A stretch of 64,000 bases of DNA from Muriiphilus sp048268845. GTDB lineage: Bacteria; Pseudomonadota; Alphaproteobacteria; Rhodobacterales; Rhodobacteraceae. Positions 51,630 to 59,721 of this stretch are shown here, in pieces. The translations under genes were made by a program, and so were the position numbers. The DNA lies in contig JBLWUQ010000005.1 of the NCBI GenBank assembly GCA_048268845.1, positions 62,001-126,000 of the forward strand. Direction: 5' to 3'. Position 1 is the stretch's first letter. The number at the start of each line of letters is the position of its first letter. The notes beneath the pieces were generated by a model that saw only the letters and a list, made by a program, of their open reading frames with translations, had not been told where the DNA came from and ran no database searches.

Positions 51630-52337
51630 TCACCACTCGATCTCGCTGGGTTCGATCCGTGTCTCGTTCACCGTCACGCTGGCGATGTTGCCGTCGGCAA
51701 AGTTCAACACCCGGTGCGCCATCTTCTGGATGCCGGCGTTATGGGTGATGACGACCGTCGTGGTGCCAAGCTCGTCGTTGATCTTCTCGAGCGCCTCGAG
51801 CACCTGCACCCCGGTCTTCGAGTCAAGCGCCCCCGTGGGTTCGTCGCACAGCAGCACCTCGGGACGTTTCGCGATGGCGCGCGCAATCGCCACGCGCTGC
51901 TGTTCGCCGCCCGACATCTCGGCCGGAAAGTGATCCATCCGGTGGCCAAGCCCGACGCGTTCCAGCGCCTCCTCCGACGACATCGGGTCTTTCGCAACCT
52001 CGGTGACAAGCGACACGTTCTCGCGCGCGGTAAGGCTGGGCACGAGGTTGTAGAACTGGAAGACGAACCCGACATGATCGCGCCGGTAGCGTGTCAGTTC
52101 GCGGTCGCGCATCGCGGTCAGCTCAAGGTCCTTGAACCACGCCCGTCCCGAGGTCGCGCTGTCGAGCCCGCCGAGGATGTTCAGAAGCGTCGACTTGCCC
52201 GACCCCGAGGCCCCCAGCAAGACGGTGAATTCACCCGCGAACAGCTCGGCGTTGACACCGCGCAGCGCATGCACCTCGACATCGCCGGTGCGGTAGACCT
52301 TGGTTATGTCTTCGGTATGGAAGATGCGCTCGGCCAT
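51630..52337 (-). CDS. ABC transporter ATP-binding protein (MacB/LolD-type, 235 aa)
   Basis: ATPase for the adjacent FtsX-like permease. Walker A GASGSGKST is at residues 42-50, the signature MSGGEQQRVAIARA near 145-158, and Walker B VLLCDEPTGALD near 165-176 is followed by the H-loop THNAGIQ. The frame extends 24 codons further upstream to 52409, but AGGGGGC precedes ATG 52337 and family members start here. First gene of the efflux operon. Confidence 0.94.
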   Translation of the reverse strand: MAERIFHTEDITKVYRTGDVEVHALRGVNAELFAGEFTVLLGASGSGKSTLLNILGGLDSATSGRAWFKDLELTAMRDRELTRYRRDHVGFVFQFYNLVPSLTARENVSLVTEVAKDPMSSEEALERVGLGHRMDHFPAEMSGGEQQRVAIARAIAKRPEVLLCDEPTGALDSKTGVQVLEALEKINDELGTTTVVITHNAGIQKMAHRVLNFADGNIASVTVNETRIEPSEIEW

Positions 52338-52427
52338 CCTGCCCCCTTTTCGGGTCTTGTCGCGGTTATGTGGCCCGATGACCTTGATCTGGTTCAATCC
52401 AGCCGACATTTTCCCGAAGCCTCCGGC

Positions 52428-52511
52428 TGGTGCCCGCGCCCGGACTCGAACCGGGACGCCCTGAGGCTGGGGATTTTAAGTCCCCTGTGTCTACCATTCC
52501 ACCACGCGGGC
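52428..52511 (-). tRNA. tRNA-Leu (UAA anticodon)
   Basis: On the minus strand the gene opens GCCCGCG, has the anticodon arm GGGGA-CTTAAAA-TCCCC (anticodon TAA), a class II variable arm, the T-arm CCCGGTTCGAGTCCGGG and the closing CGCGGGC with discriminator A. The 3' CCA is encoded, unlike the Ser gene in this window. Confidence 0.95.
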
Positions 52512-52601
52512 CAGCGGCGCGACCCTAGCGGAACGCCTCGCGAGGGGGAAGATCCGGCATCACGGCTTGACGCCCCGGCCGCGTTCGTGTGACCTCGGCC
52601 A

Positions 52602-53348
52602 ATGTTCCCGATCCGCGACCATAACCCGTCCGAGCGCACGCCTGTCGTGACCTATCTTCTGGTCGCGGTGAATGTCGCGATGTTTCTGGCGATGCTGCCC
52701 CTGATGGGCGACGAGCGCGCCCTGTTCGAGGTCTATTGGCGGTTCGGCCTGGTCCCGGCGAGGGTGACCCAGGGAGAGGGGCTGCTTGGCATCGTCACAA
52801 CCATGTTCCTGCACGGCGGGTTGTTCCACCTCGGTGGCAACATGCTGTTTCTGTGGATCTTCGGCGACAACCTCGAGGACAAGCTGGGCCATCTCGGCTT
52901 TCTCATGTTCTACCTGGTCGCGGGGTCTGGGGCGGCCTTGTTGCAGATGCTGTCCGATCCGACATCGACGGTGCCGCTGATCGGCGCATCGGGCGCGATC
53001 GCCGGGGTGATGGGAGGCTATCTGCTGCTGTTTCCCCGCGCACGGGTCGATGTGATCGTGGTCTTCATCGTCTTCTACCGGGTCGTCGCCCTGCCCGCCT
53101 GGATGATGCTGGGGATCTGGTTCGCCTTCCAGATCTTCAACGGCCTCAGCGCGCCGGTCGGCGAGGGCGGCGTGGCCTATTGGGCGCATGCCGGTGGCTT
53201 CGTCGTGGGGCTGGCCTGGGTCTATCCGGTCTGGCGCAGGCTTGGCGGGCGCGACTACTGGGCGCGCACCGAGGGCCATCCCGACCACCCGCCAGCCAAA
53301 TACAAGGTGGTGCGCAGCTCGATCCCCAGCGTGCGGCGCAAGCGTTAG
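52602..53348 (+). CDS. Rhomboid-family intramembrane serine protease (248 aa)
   Basis: Six-helix membrane protease. The catalytic Ser130 lies in IGASGAIAG, the catalytic His196 in YWAHAGGF, and the oxyanion HxxxN is His76-Asn80 (HLGGN). The L1-loop region contains YWRFGLVP. Both active-site residues are intact, so it should be active. Its gene is alone on the plus strand between tRNA-Leu and a minus-strand pilin-like gene. Substrates cannot be predicted. Confidence 0.92.
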   Translation: MFPIRDHNPSERTPVVTYLLVAVNVAMFLAMLPLMGDERALFEVYWRFGLVPARVTQGEGLLGIVTTMFLHGGLFHLGGNMLFLWIFGDNLEDKLGHLGFLMFYLVAGSGAALLQMLSDPTSTVPLIGASGAIAGVMGGYLLLFPRARVDVIVVFIVFYRVVALPAWMMLGIWFAFQIFNGLSAPVGEGGVAYWAHAGGFVVGLAWVYPVWRRLGGRDYWARTEGHPDHPPAKYKVVRSSIPSVRRKR

Positions 53349-53437
53349 AGGACTGGGCCGATGTTCGATTCATGTGCTGCAGAGCCGCGAAAAGCCGGTC
53401 GGACGGGCCGGAAAAGCCGGAATCGTGAAATCCGGCC

Positions 53438-53617
53438 TCAGTTCGGCGTGACCGTCATGTCGCCCATGTAGGTGCTGATCTTGTTGGCGAGCTCGGGTGC
53501 GCTGGACGAGACATAGAACGCCGCGGAAATGCCCATGAACACCAGCGCCGCCGTCAGGACCACCCAATCGACGGTGACAGCGCCGGATTCGTCTCGGGTA
53601 AAAAGCAGTTTCCGCAT
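53438..53617 (-). CDS. Small pilin-like membrane peptide (59 aa)
   Basis: Short gene translating to a 59-residue peptide starting MRKLLFTRDESGAVTVDWVV and continuing with a hydrophobic helix (about 14-37), then a short polar tail. The ESGAVTVDWVVLTAA pattern with Glu just before the helix resembles class III (Flp/TadE-like) prepilin N-termini and recurs as a small conserved protein in Rhodobacteraceae. A processing site before Gly12 or nearby is possible but not proven. No Tad assembly genes are in the window. Confidence 0.72.
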   Translation of the reverse strand: MRKLLFTRDESGAVTVDWVVLTAALVFMGISAAFYVSSSAPELANKISTYMGDMTVTPN

Positions 53618-53737
53618 TCCTGTCCACTCGCGCCAATGCGCCCGTTCTCAGGCACAGGGGGTCAGTATCGCCGCAAAAGACGGCAGGAATACGGCCGTGA
53701 TCTGGCGCGGATGTGGGGATTTGCCGGTCTTGCGGCG

Positions 53738-54523
53738 TTAACCCCGGATGATCGCCGCGAACTTGTCGAAGATCACCTCGTTCGCCGCGATCACCTCGCC
53801 CGAAGCCAGAATGTCCTCGCCCGGCGTGACCGGTTCGACCAGCCCACCGGATTCGCGCAGGATGATCAGGCCTGCCGCGATGTCCCAGGGGTGCAGACGC
53901 CGCTCCCAGAACCCGTCGTAGCGGCCCGCCGCGACATAGGCGAGGTCGAGCGCCGCCGCCCCCCAGCGCCGCACCCCGGCCACCGCCGGCAACAGCCGCG
54001 CCAGATCCTGCAGGGTCTCGGGCAGGTCGCTGCGCCCGCCGAACGGAAGGCCCGTGGCGAAGATCGACTCGATCAGCTTGCTGCGTCCCGATACCCGCAG
54101 GCGGGTGTCGTTGAGCTTGGCGCCCTGCCCCTTCTCGGCCATGAACATCTCGTCCTTGGCAGGGTCGAAGACCACGCCGGCGATGATCTCGCCCTTGTGC
54201 TCGAGCGCGATCGACACCGCCCAATGCGGCAACCCGTGCAGGAAGTTGGTGGTGCCGTCGAGCGGATCGACGATCCAGCGCCGTGTCGGGTCCTTGCCCG
54301 CCTCGCCGCCGCCTTCCTCTCCCAGCCAGCCGTAGTTCGGGCGCGCGCCCATCAATTCCTCGCGGATGATCTCCTCGGCCGAGATATCGGCCTTCGAGAC
54401 GAAATCCCCCGCGCCCTTCATCGAGACCTGAAGGTTCTCGACCTCGCGGAAGTCCTTCACAAGGCTGCGGCCCGCCTTGCGCGCGGCCTTGATCATGACG
54501 TTGAGGTTGGCACTGCCTTGCAT
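53738..54523 (-). CDS. suhB: Inositol monophosphatase family protein (SuhB-like, 261 aa)
   Basis: Magnesium-dependent phosphatase. The metal motifs are GEEGGG near 68-73, WIVDPLDGTTNFLHGLPHWAVS near 82-103 (the IMPase signature) and the C-terminal WDIAAGLIILRESGG near 210-224. AGGAG precedes ATG 54523; the longer open frame upstream is not family-like. Members hydrolyse inositol-1-phosphate and related phosphates, and SuhB also affects rRNA transcription; which applies here is not visible. Confidence 0.92.
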   Translation of the reverse strand: MQGSANLNVMIKAARKAGRSLVKDFREVENLQVSMKGAGDFVSKADISAEEIIREELMGARPNYGWLGEEGGGEAGKDPTRRWIVDPLDGTTNFLHGLPHWAVSIALEHKGEIIAGVVFDPAKDEMFMAEKGQGAKLNDTRLRVSGRSKLIESIFATGLPFGGRSDLPETLQDLARLLPAVAGVRRWGAAALDLAYVAAGRYDGFWERRLHPWDIAAGLIILRESGGLVEPVTPGEDILASGEVIAANEVIFDKFAAIIRG

Positions 54524-54946
54524 CGGGCGCTCCTGTGGTTCGCGTGGGCTATACGCGCGGCGATGGGATTTGCCAAGGGCGGCCCGATAAGGGGCAGGCA
54601 GGCGCGCGGGAATCGGGGGGGCGGGGCCCGAGATGTACGCAGCGCGACCCGCGCGATCATTGCCGAAACCCGGACAGAGAGCGTGTTGCCCATGGGATTG
54701 ACCCCGCTGCGGATACAATAATCCTTGCAAAACAGCGGCTTGATTGACAGCCGCCATCATTCCGGCGACCTTGGCGCCGGGGCACGCTTTGGGACGATCG
54801 CATCAGATGTTCACCTTTGACCCGGCGGGACGCTGGGTGCAGCGCTGTCGAAACGGTCTTGCCCTCGTGAACGGGCGACAGTCGGACGCCATCGACCTCT
54901 CGAACCGGTGCACCAGCGCGCGGGGCGCAGAACGAGGCGTGGACAG
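54524..54946. other. Intergenic region upstream of the CelD/RraA/ATP-grasp operon
   Basis: About 420 bp between divergent suhB-like and CelD-like genes. The open frames in it are short, lack clear ribosome binding sites and match no family known to me. TTGACA at about 54743-54748 (within CTTGATTGACAGCCGCC) is a possible -35 element of the plus-strand operon; no matching -10 box is convincing. Confidence 0.4.
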
Positions 54947-56020
54947 ATGAGTGTCGAAATCATCACGGCGCGGGAGTTGGACAGCGGCCTCTGGGCCGAC
55001 TGGCGGCGGCTTCAGGCCGCCGATGCCGACCTGCGCAGCCCGTTCTTCTCGCCCGATTTCTGCCGCATCGTCGGCGCGGTGCGCGAGGATGTCCGCATCG
55101 CGGTGATCGAGGACGCGGGCAAGGTCTGCGGGGTGTTTCCCTTCCACCGGCAACGCTTCGGCCGCCTCGCGCCGCTGGGCGGGCAGATCTCGGACTATCA
55201 CGGCATCGTCGGCACGCCGGCCCGCGGCGAGGGGATCGGCGCCATCCTGCGCGCGGCCAACGCACAGGCCTTCGATTTCAACCACATGCCGGTGTCGCAG
55301 ACGGCGTTTGCCGCCCATGCCTTTCGCCGCACAACCTCGCCGCTGGTCGATCTGTCCGGCGGCTTCGAGGCATGGCGGGAGGGTCGCCGCGCCAGGACCA
55401 GCGCGATCAGCGATGTCGAGCGCAAGATGCGCAAGCTCGAGCGCACCCTCGGCCCGCTTCGCCTCGTCGCCAACGACACCTCGGACGAGGTCTGGCAGTC
55501 GCTCATGGACTGGAAACGTGCGGCGCTGGCGGAAATCGGCGTCGGCTTCATTCTTGATGTGCCCTGGGCGCGCGAGGTGGCCGAGGCCATTCGCGACACC
55601 GACACGCCCGCGTTCGGCGGCATGACCTCGGCGCTGTGGGCCGGCGACGAGTTGGCGGCGGTGCATTTCGGCATGCGCACCGGCACGACCTGGCATTGGT
55701 GGTTTCCGACCTACAACGTCGGACTCAAACGCCACTCGCCCGGCCTTGCGCTGATCCTGGAAAGCCTGCGTCACGCCGCGGCGACCGGGATCGACGAGCT
55801 TGATTTCGGGCGTGGCGACCAGGACTACAAGCTCTGGTTCGCCAATGCCGAACGGGGGCTGTGCGAAGGCTCGGTCGAACGCTCGCTCAGCCCGCTTGGC
55901 GCGACGCGGCGGCTGCGCAAGGCCGTGCAGAAACCTCTGGCCCGCGCCGGGTCCGAGGCATTGGCCGAGTTCGCGCGCAAGGTGGGCGACCGCCTGCTGG
56001 TCGCGGGGCGGATTACGTGA
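54947..56020 (+). CDS. CelD/BcsL-type GNAT acyltransferase (357 aa)
   Basis: Protein of the CelD (BcsL) group, a double-GNAT fold related to FemAB aminoacyl/acyltransferases. The N-terminal half has SPFFSPDFCRIVG near 32-44 and FPFHRQRFGRLAPLGGQISDYHG near 65-88; the C-terminal GNAT_6 domain has ALWAGDELAAVHFGM near 230 and the terminal DFGRGDQDYKLWFA near 290. Such proteins modify extracellular polysaccharides or peptide-like conjugates. ATG 54947 is preferred over 54908, which lies in non-family sequence. First gene of a four-gene operon with RraA-like, ATP-grasp and Ldh-like enzymes. Confidence 0.82.
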   Translation: MSVEIITARELDSGLWADWRRLQAADADLRSPFFSPDFCRIVGAVREDVRIAVIEDAGKVCGVFPFHRQRFGRLAPLGGQISDYHGIVGTPARGEGIGAILRAANAQAFDFNHMPVSQTAFAAHAFRRTTSPLVDLSGGFEAWREGRRARTSAISDVERKMRKLERTLGPLRLVANDTSDEVWQSLMDWKRAALAEIGVGFILDVPWAREVAEAIRDTDTPAFGGMTSALWAGDELAAVHFGMRTGTTWHWWFPTYNVGLKRHSPGLALILESLRHAAATGIDELDFGRGDQDYKLWFANAERGLCEGSVERSLSPLGATRRLRKAVQKPLARAGSEALAEFARKVGDRLLVAGRIT

Positions 56021-56057
56021 ACCCTCCGGGCGATGCCCGCGGGAAAGGAGTTGCAGG

Positions 56058-56846
56058 ATGATGAACCCAGGATCACGCGGACCGGACGGCCCGCAGACGG
56101 AAAGCCTGCCCGAGACCTTGCTGGGCACGACCAGGACCACCAGCAAGCCCAAGTCCTCGGACATCTCGCCCGGCCCCGGCTTTCGCGTGCGCCGGTCGTT
56201 CAAACGCCTGCCCGAGGAACTGATCGCCGGGTTTGACGCCTTTGAATCCACCGACATCTCGGACGCGCTCAACCGCATGTATACGATGGGCGAGACGATC
56301 CACAACGTCGTCTCTGACGCTCCGTTGCTTGGCCCGGCCTGCACCGTCAAGGTGTTTCCCGGCGACAACCTGATGGTGCACAAGGCGCTCGACATCGCGC
56401 GCCCCGGCGACGTGGTGGTGGTTGACGGCAGCGGCAGCCTGAACGCGGCGGTGATCGGCGATCTGATTGCCAACAAGGCGCGCCATCGCGGCATCGCCGG
56501 GTTCGTGATCGACGGATTGGTGCGCGATCTGGCCGGCCTGCGCGAATGTGGCCTGCCGGTCTATGCCCGTGGCGTGACGCCGTTCGGCCCGCTCCACCGT
56601 GGGCCGGGCGAGATCAACCACGCCGTCAGCTGCGGCGGCATCGTGGTCAACCCTGGCGACATCATCCGCGCCGACCCCAGCGGTGTGACCGTGGTGCCGC
56701 ACCTCTGGGCGGGCGAGATCCTCAAACGCCTGAGCGCCGGGCGCGAGCGGCAACAGGCCTATGTCGCCAACGTCAAGCGTGGCCAGTTCTCGAACGCCTG
56801 GGTCGATGACCTGCTGGAGGCGGCGGGCTGCATTTTCGATGACTGA
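56058..56846 (+). CDS. RraA-like/HMG-aldolase family protein (262 aa)
   Basis: Member of the RraA / 4-hydroxy-4-methyl-2-oxoglutarate aldolase family. The core lies at about residues 60-235, with DISDALNR near 70, GDVVVVDGSGSLNAAVIGDLIANKA near 118-142 and the aldolase signature GIAGFVIDGLVRDLAGL near 147-163 (Arg and Asp of the metal/substrate site kept). The 45-residue N-terminal extension is unusual. AAAGGAG at 56044-56050 fits ATG 56058 (a second ATG is at 56061). Position inside a ligase operon suggests it cleaves or supplies a hydroxy- or oxo-acid, which is inference. Confidence 0.84.
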   Translation: MMNPGSRGPDGPQTESLPETLLGTTRTTSKPKSSDISPGPGFRVRRSFKRLPEELIAGFDAFESTDISDALNRMYTMGETIHNVVSDAPLLGPACTVKVFPGDNLMVHKALDIARPGDVVVVDGSGSLNAAVIGDLIANKARHRGIAGFVIDGLVRDLAGLRECGLPVYARGVTPFGPLHRGPGEINHAVSCGGIVVNPGDIIRADPSGVTVVPHLWAGEILKRLSAGRERQQAYVANVKRGQFSNAWVDDLLEAAGCIFDD

Positions 56847-56894
56847 AGTCGCGCCCGGCCACAGCTTTGCCAACCGCGCCGGAGTGACGCTGGC

Positions 56895-58112
56895 ATGAAA
56901 TCCGAACGGCTTGATCAGGCGATCGACACCACATGCCCGGTCCTTTTGCTGGGCGGCGAGGTGAATTCGCTCGAAATCGTGCGCCATTTCAAACGGCTGG
57001 GCATCACCGTGCGGGTTTCCGGCGCGCCCGGCGCATGGGCGCTCGAAAGCCGCGATTGCGCCGAGAGCCTGCGCATCCCGCCCGGCATGTCCACGCACGA
57101 CTACTGGCGCGCGCTGCTTCTGGCCGAGGGGCCGAGCCGCTTTGCCGGCCACATCATCTTTGCCATGGACGACGACGCGATCAGCTTCGTCGTCGCGCAC
57201 GAGGCGGCGCTGCGCGCGCGTTTCCGGCTGGAGCGTTTTGACGGCGAATTGCGCGCCGCGATGCTCGACAAGCGCCGCACGCTCGAACTGGCGGCCGAAG
57301 TGGGCGTTTCCGCGCCACAGCACTGGCCCATCGAAGGCGCGGACGACCTCGAGGCACTGCGCGGCGCCCTCACCTTCCCGGTGATGATCAAGCCGGTGCA
57401 TTCGCATCTGTTCGTGCGGGCATTCGGCAAGAAGTTGTTCATCATCGAAGCGGATTTCGACGATCTGGTCGCCAAGGCAAGGCAGGCGCTCGACAAGGGG
57501 CTGGCGATCTCGGTGGTCGAGATGATCCCCGGCCCGGACAGCCTGTTGTCGAGCTATTACACCTATATCGACGACCGCGGCATGCCGCTCTTTCACTACA
57601 CCAAGCGGATCGTGCGGCGATTTCCGACCAATTCCGGCCCGGCGGTCTACCACGTCACCGAATGGCTGCCAGAGACGGCGGAAATGGGCCTGCGCTACCT
57701 GCGCGGCATCGGCTGGCGGGGCCTTGCCAACATCGAGTTCAAGCGCGACACCCGCGACGGCAAGCTGAAGGTGATCGAGGTCAACGCGCGCTACACCGCC
57801 GCGCACCGGCTGTTGGTGGCCTCCGGCGCGCCGGTCGATCTGGTGGCCTATTGCGACCTGACCGGCCAGCCCGCGCCGGTGTTCACCACCTATCGGCAGG
57901 ACATGCGGCTGTGGCTGCCGATCCGCGATTTCCGTGCCTTTCTGGAGCTTCGCCGTCAGGGAAAACTGAGCCTTCGCGACTGGATCGCCAGCCTGCCCCT
58001 GCGCCGCACCATCGGGCCATTGTTCAGCCTGCGCGACCCGATGCCCTCGGTCGAGGTTCTGCGATTCTCGCTCGTCGCGAACTGGCGGAGGTTGTGGGCG
58101 CATGTCGGCTGA
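56895..58112 (+). CDS. ATP-grasp ligase (carboxylate-amine ligase type, 405 aa)
   Basis: ATP-grasp superfamily enzyme. A Rossmann-like N-terminal domain (about 15-110; VLLLGGEVNSLEIVRHFKRLG) is followed by the ATP-grasp core, in which FPVMIKPVHSHLF near 155-167 supplies the ATP lysine, VVEMIPGP near 203-210 the hinge, and GLANIEFKRD and KVIEVNARYTAAH near 275-305 the magnesium ligands. Such enzymes join a carboxylate to an amine through an acylphosphate. Its 3' end overlaps the Ldh-like gene by 11 bp. Substrates unknown. Confidence 0.87.
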   Translation: MKSERLDQAIDTTCPVLLLGGEVNSLEIVRHFKRLGITVRVSGAPGAWALESRDCAESLRIPPGMSTHDYWRALLLAEGPSRFAGHIIFAMDDDAISFVVAHEAALRARFRLERFDGELRAAMLDKRRTLELAAEVGVSAPQHWPIEGADDLEALRGALTFPVMIKPVHSHLFVRAFGKKLFIIEADFDDLVAKARQALDKGLAISVVEMIPGPDSLLSSYYTYIDDRGMPLFHYTKRIVRRFPTNSGPAVYHVTEWLPETAEMGLRYLRGIGWRGLANIEFKRDTRDGKLKVIEVNARYTAAHRLLVASGAPVDLVAYCDLTGQPAPVFTTYRQDMRLWLPIRDFRAFLELRRQGKLSLRDWIASLPLRRTIGPLFSLRDPMPSVEVLRFSLVANWRRLWAHVG

Positions 58113-59106
58113 CGCGGGCGATCTCATGCGCTTTGACACCGGGGCGCTGGCCGGGTTCGCCGCGCGGGTGTTGCAGGCGGCGGGGGTGGACGCGGCGCAA
58201 ACCGCATCCGTCACCGACAACCTGATCTGGAACGACGCCGCCGGACGGCACAACCACGGGTTCGAGCGTTTGGCGGCGATGCTGGCCCGCGTAGCGGCTG
58301 GCGGCATCGCCGCAGAGGCCGACATGCAGTTTCGCAACCTCGCGCCCTCACTCGCCCATCTCGACGCGGGCGGTGGCTTTGGCCAGCACGCGGGGCGACT
58401 GGCGATCGACCGGGCGGTCGAACTGGCGCGCGACCAAGGCGTTGGCATCGTCGGGGTGTCGAACAGCCATTTCTTCGGCACCGGCGCCCATTTCGTGGCG
58501 CGCGCGGCGAAAGCAGGAATGATCGCGTTCGCGTTCTCCAATTCCTTCGCCAAGGTCGCCGCCCATGGCGGCGAGCAGCCGGTTCTGGGAACCAATCCGC
58601 TGGCCTTCGGCGCGCCACGGGGCAATGGCGACCCGCTGATCGTGGATTTCTCGACCGCCGCGCTGGCCGGTTCGACCCAGCGCGCGGGCGGTGATCTGCC
58701 TGAGGGCGCGGTGGCCGACGCGACCGGAGCACTCCTGCCCGCCGCCGGGGCCAAGGGCTTCGGGCTGGCGCTGATGGTGGAGGTGCTGGCCGGGGTGCTG
58801 ACCGGCGCCGGCATCGGGCGCGAGGTCGGGTCGCTCTACGCGACCGGGCCGGGGGCGGTTCACAGCGGCCATCTGTTCATGGTCCTCGACCCGGCGCGCT
58901 GGCTCGACCCCGAGGCGTTTGTTGCGCGCATGGAAACGATGGCCGCGATGGTCATTGAGTCCGGCGCGGTGCGCTTGCCGGGCGCGGCGCGGGCCGAGGC
59001 GTTGCGCGACAGCGCCGCGCAGGGAGTCGGGCTGACCGGCGCGACGGTTGCAGCGCTTGACCGGCTGGCGCAAAGCTACCGGGTAGACCCCCTGCCGCGC
59101 CCCTAG
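58102..59106 (+). CDS. Malate/L-lactate dehydrogenase (Ldh/YlbC) family oxidoreductase, shortened (334 aa)
   Basis: NAD(P)-dependent dehydrogenase family that includes sulfolactate, ureidoglycolate and malate dehydrogenases. The expected substrate-site segment NHGFERLAAML, the nucleotide region VSNSHFFGTGAHF, LGTNPLAFGAPR near 160 and GAKGFGLALMVEVLAGVLTGA near 212 are all present. Compared with typical members (about 350 residues) the stretch between DFSTAALAG and LPAAGAKG appears to lack roughly 15-25 residues, so activity may be altered. It overlaps the ATP-grasp gene by 11 bp. Confidence 0.82.
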   Translation: MSADAGDLMRFDTGALAGFAARVLQAAGVDAAQTASVTDNLIWNDAAGRHNHGFERLAAMLARVAAGGIAAEADMQFRNLAPSLAHLDAGGGFGQHAGRLAIDRAVELARDQGVGIVGVSNSHFFGTGAHFVARAAKAGMIAFAFSNSFAKVAAHGGEQPVLGTNPLAFGAPRGNGDPLIVDFSTAALAGSTQRAGGDLPEGAVADATGALLPAAGAKGFGLALMVEVLAGVLTGAGIGREVGSLYATGPGAVHSGHLFMVLDPARWLDPEAFVARMETMAAMVIESGAVRLPGAARAEALRDSAAQGVGLTGATVAALDRLAQSYRVDPLPRP

Positions 59107-59116
59107 CCCAGCGCGT

Positions 59117-59329
59117 TCACCCTTTCCCCGGCGTCCGCTCCGGCTTGCGGACCTTCATCCAGGCCAGGAACTTGCGCGTCATCGGCTCGTCGCGGATCGA
59201 GCCCGCGCCACGCGCGCTGGCATCGAGATAGATCCGGCCGTTGCCTACCCCGTCATGGCTGGTCGAACTGTTCTGACTCTTCGACCGGACAAGCCGGAAA
59301 TGCCTGTCCAGATCATACCGATACGGCAT
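59117..59329 (-). CDS. Small hypothetical protein (70 aa)
   Basis: Unrecognised basic protein of 70 residues beginning MPYRYDLDRHFRLVRSKS and containing GRIYLDASARGAGSIRDEP. GGGGGAGAAAC precedes ATG 59329, which is better than any start in the longer open frame reaching 59539. No membrane segment or signal. It is convergent to the Ldh-like gene, with only 10 bp between the two stops. It could be a real small gene or a chance frame. Confidence 0.5.
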   Translation of the reverse strand: MPYRYDLDRHFRLVRSKSQNSSTSHDGVGNGRIYLDASARGAGSIRDEPMTRKFLAWMKVRKPERTPGKG

Positions 59330-59721
59330 GTTTCTCCCCCCTTTGCGCCCGGAAATGACACGAATGCCACATCCCGGCCCCCCGGCCGTCGGACGGTCCT
59401 TCCATGGTGCGTGATCAAACAGGCTCATCTGGCAGCAACCGGCAGCAGCTTTGCCGGTCCTGTCCGGCTCGCGGTTGCAGCACCGCGCCCGGCCTTGCCT
59501 TCGCTCTGGCAGCCTTCGGTTTTCCCACTCCACCGCCACCTAGTGTGCCACGGGTCAGGCGATTCCAGAACCGAAAAGGTTAACTGATTTCATCGGGTTG
59601 CGCCGATTCATTGTTTCGAATATGGACACACTGCGCCACGCTCGGCCGCGCCTTCGGGCCACATTGATGCCAGACTCGACCGCTATCCTGCGCCCGAGCA
59701 GACGACATACAGGTGCGACAC
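59330..59721. other. Intergenic region upstream of the GINT1-like gene
   Basis: About 390 bp with no supportable gene. It contains a hairpin ACCGGCA-GCAGCTT-TGCCGGT near 59437-59457, and an AT-richer patch at 59570-59630 that is the likely promoter zone for the plus-strand gene at 59722. TGATCAAA near 59412 resembles half of the polyamine operator but is not palindromic. Confidence 0.4.

Noticed and set aside
54744..54950. Small plus-strand open frame of 68 codons before the CelD-like gene
   Set aside because: No family resemblance, poor ribosome binding site and it runs into the CelD start; more likely leader or promoter DNA.
59405..59420. TGATCAAA near the GINT1-like gene as another polyamine-regulon operator
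   Set aside because: Only one half matches (GTGATCAAAC) and the nearby genes are unrelated to amines; treated as chance.
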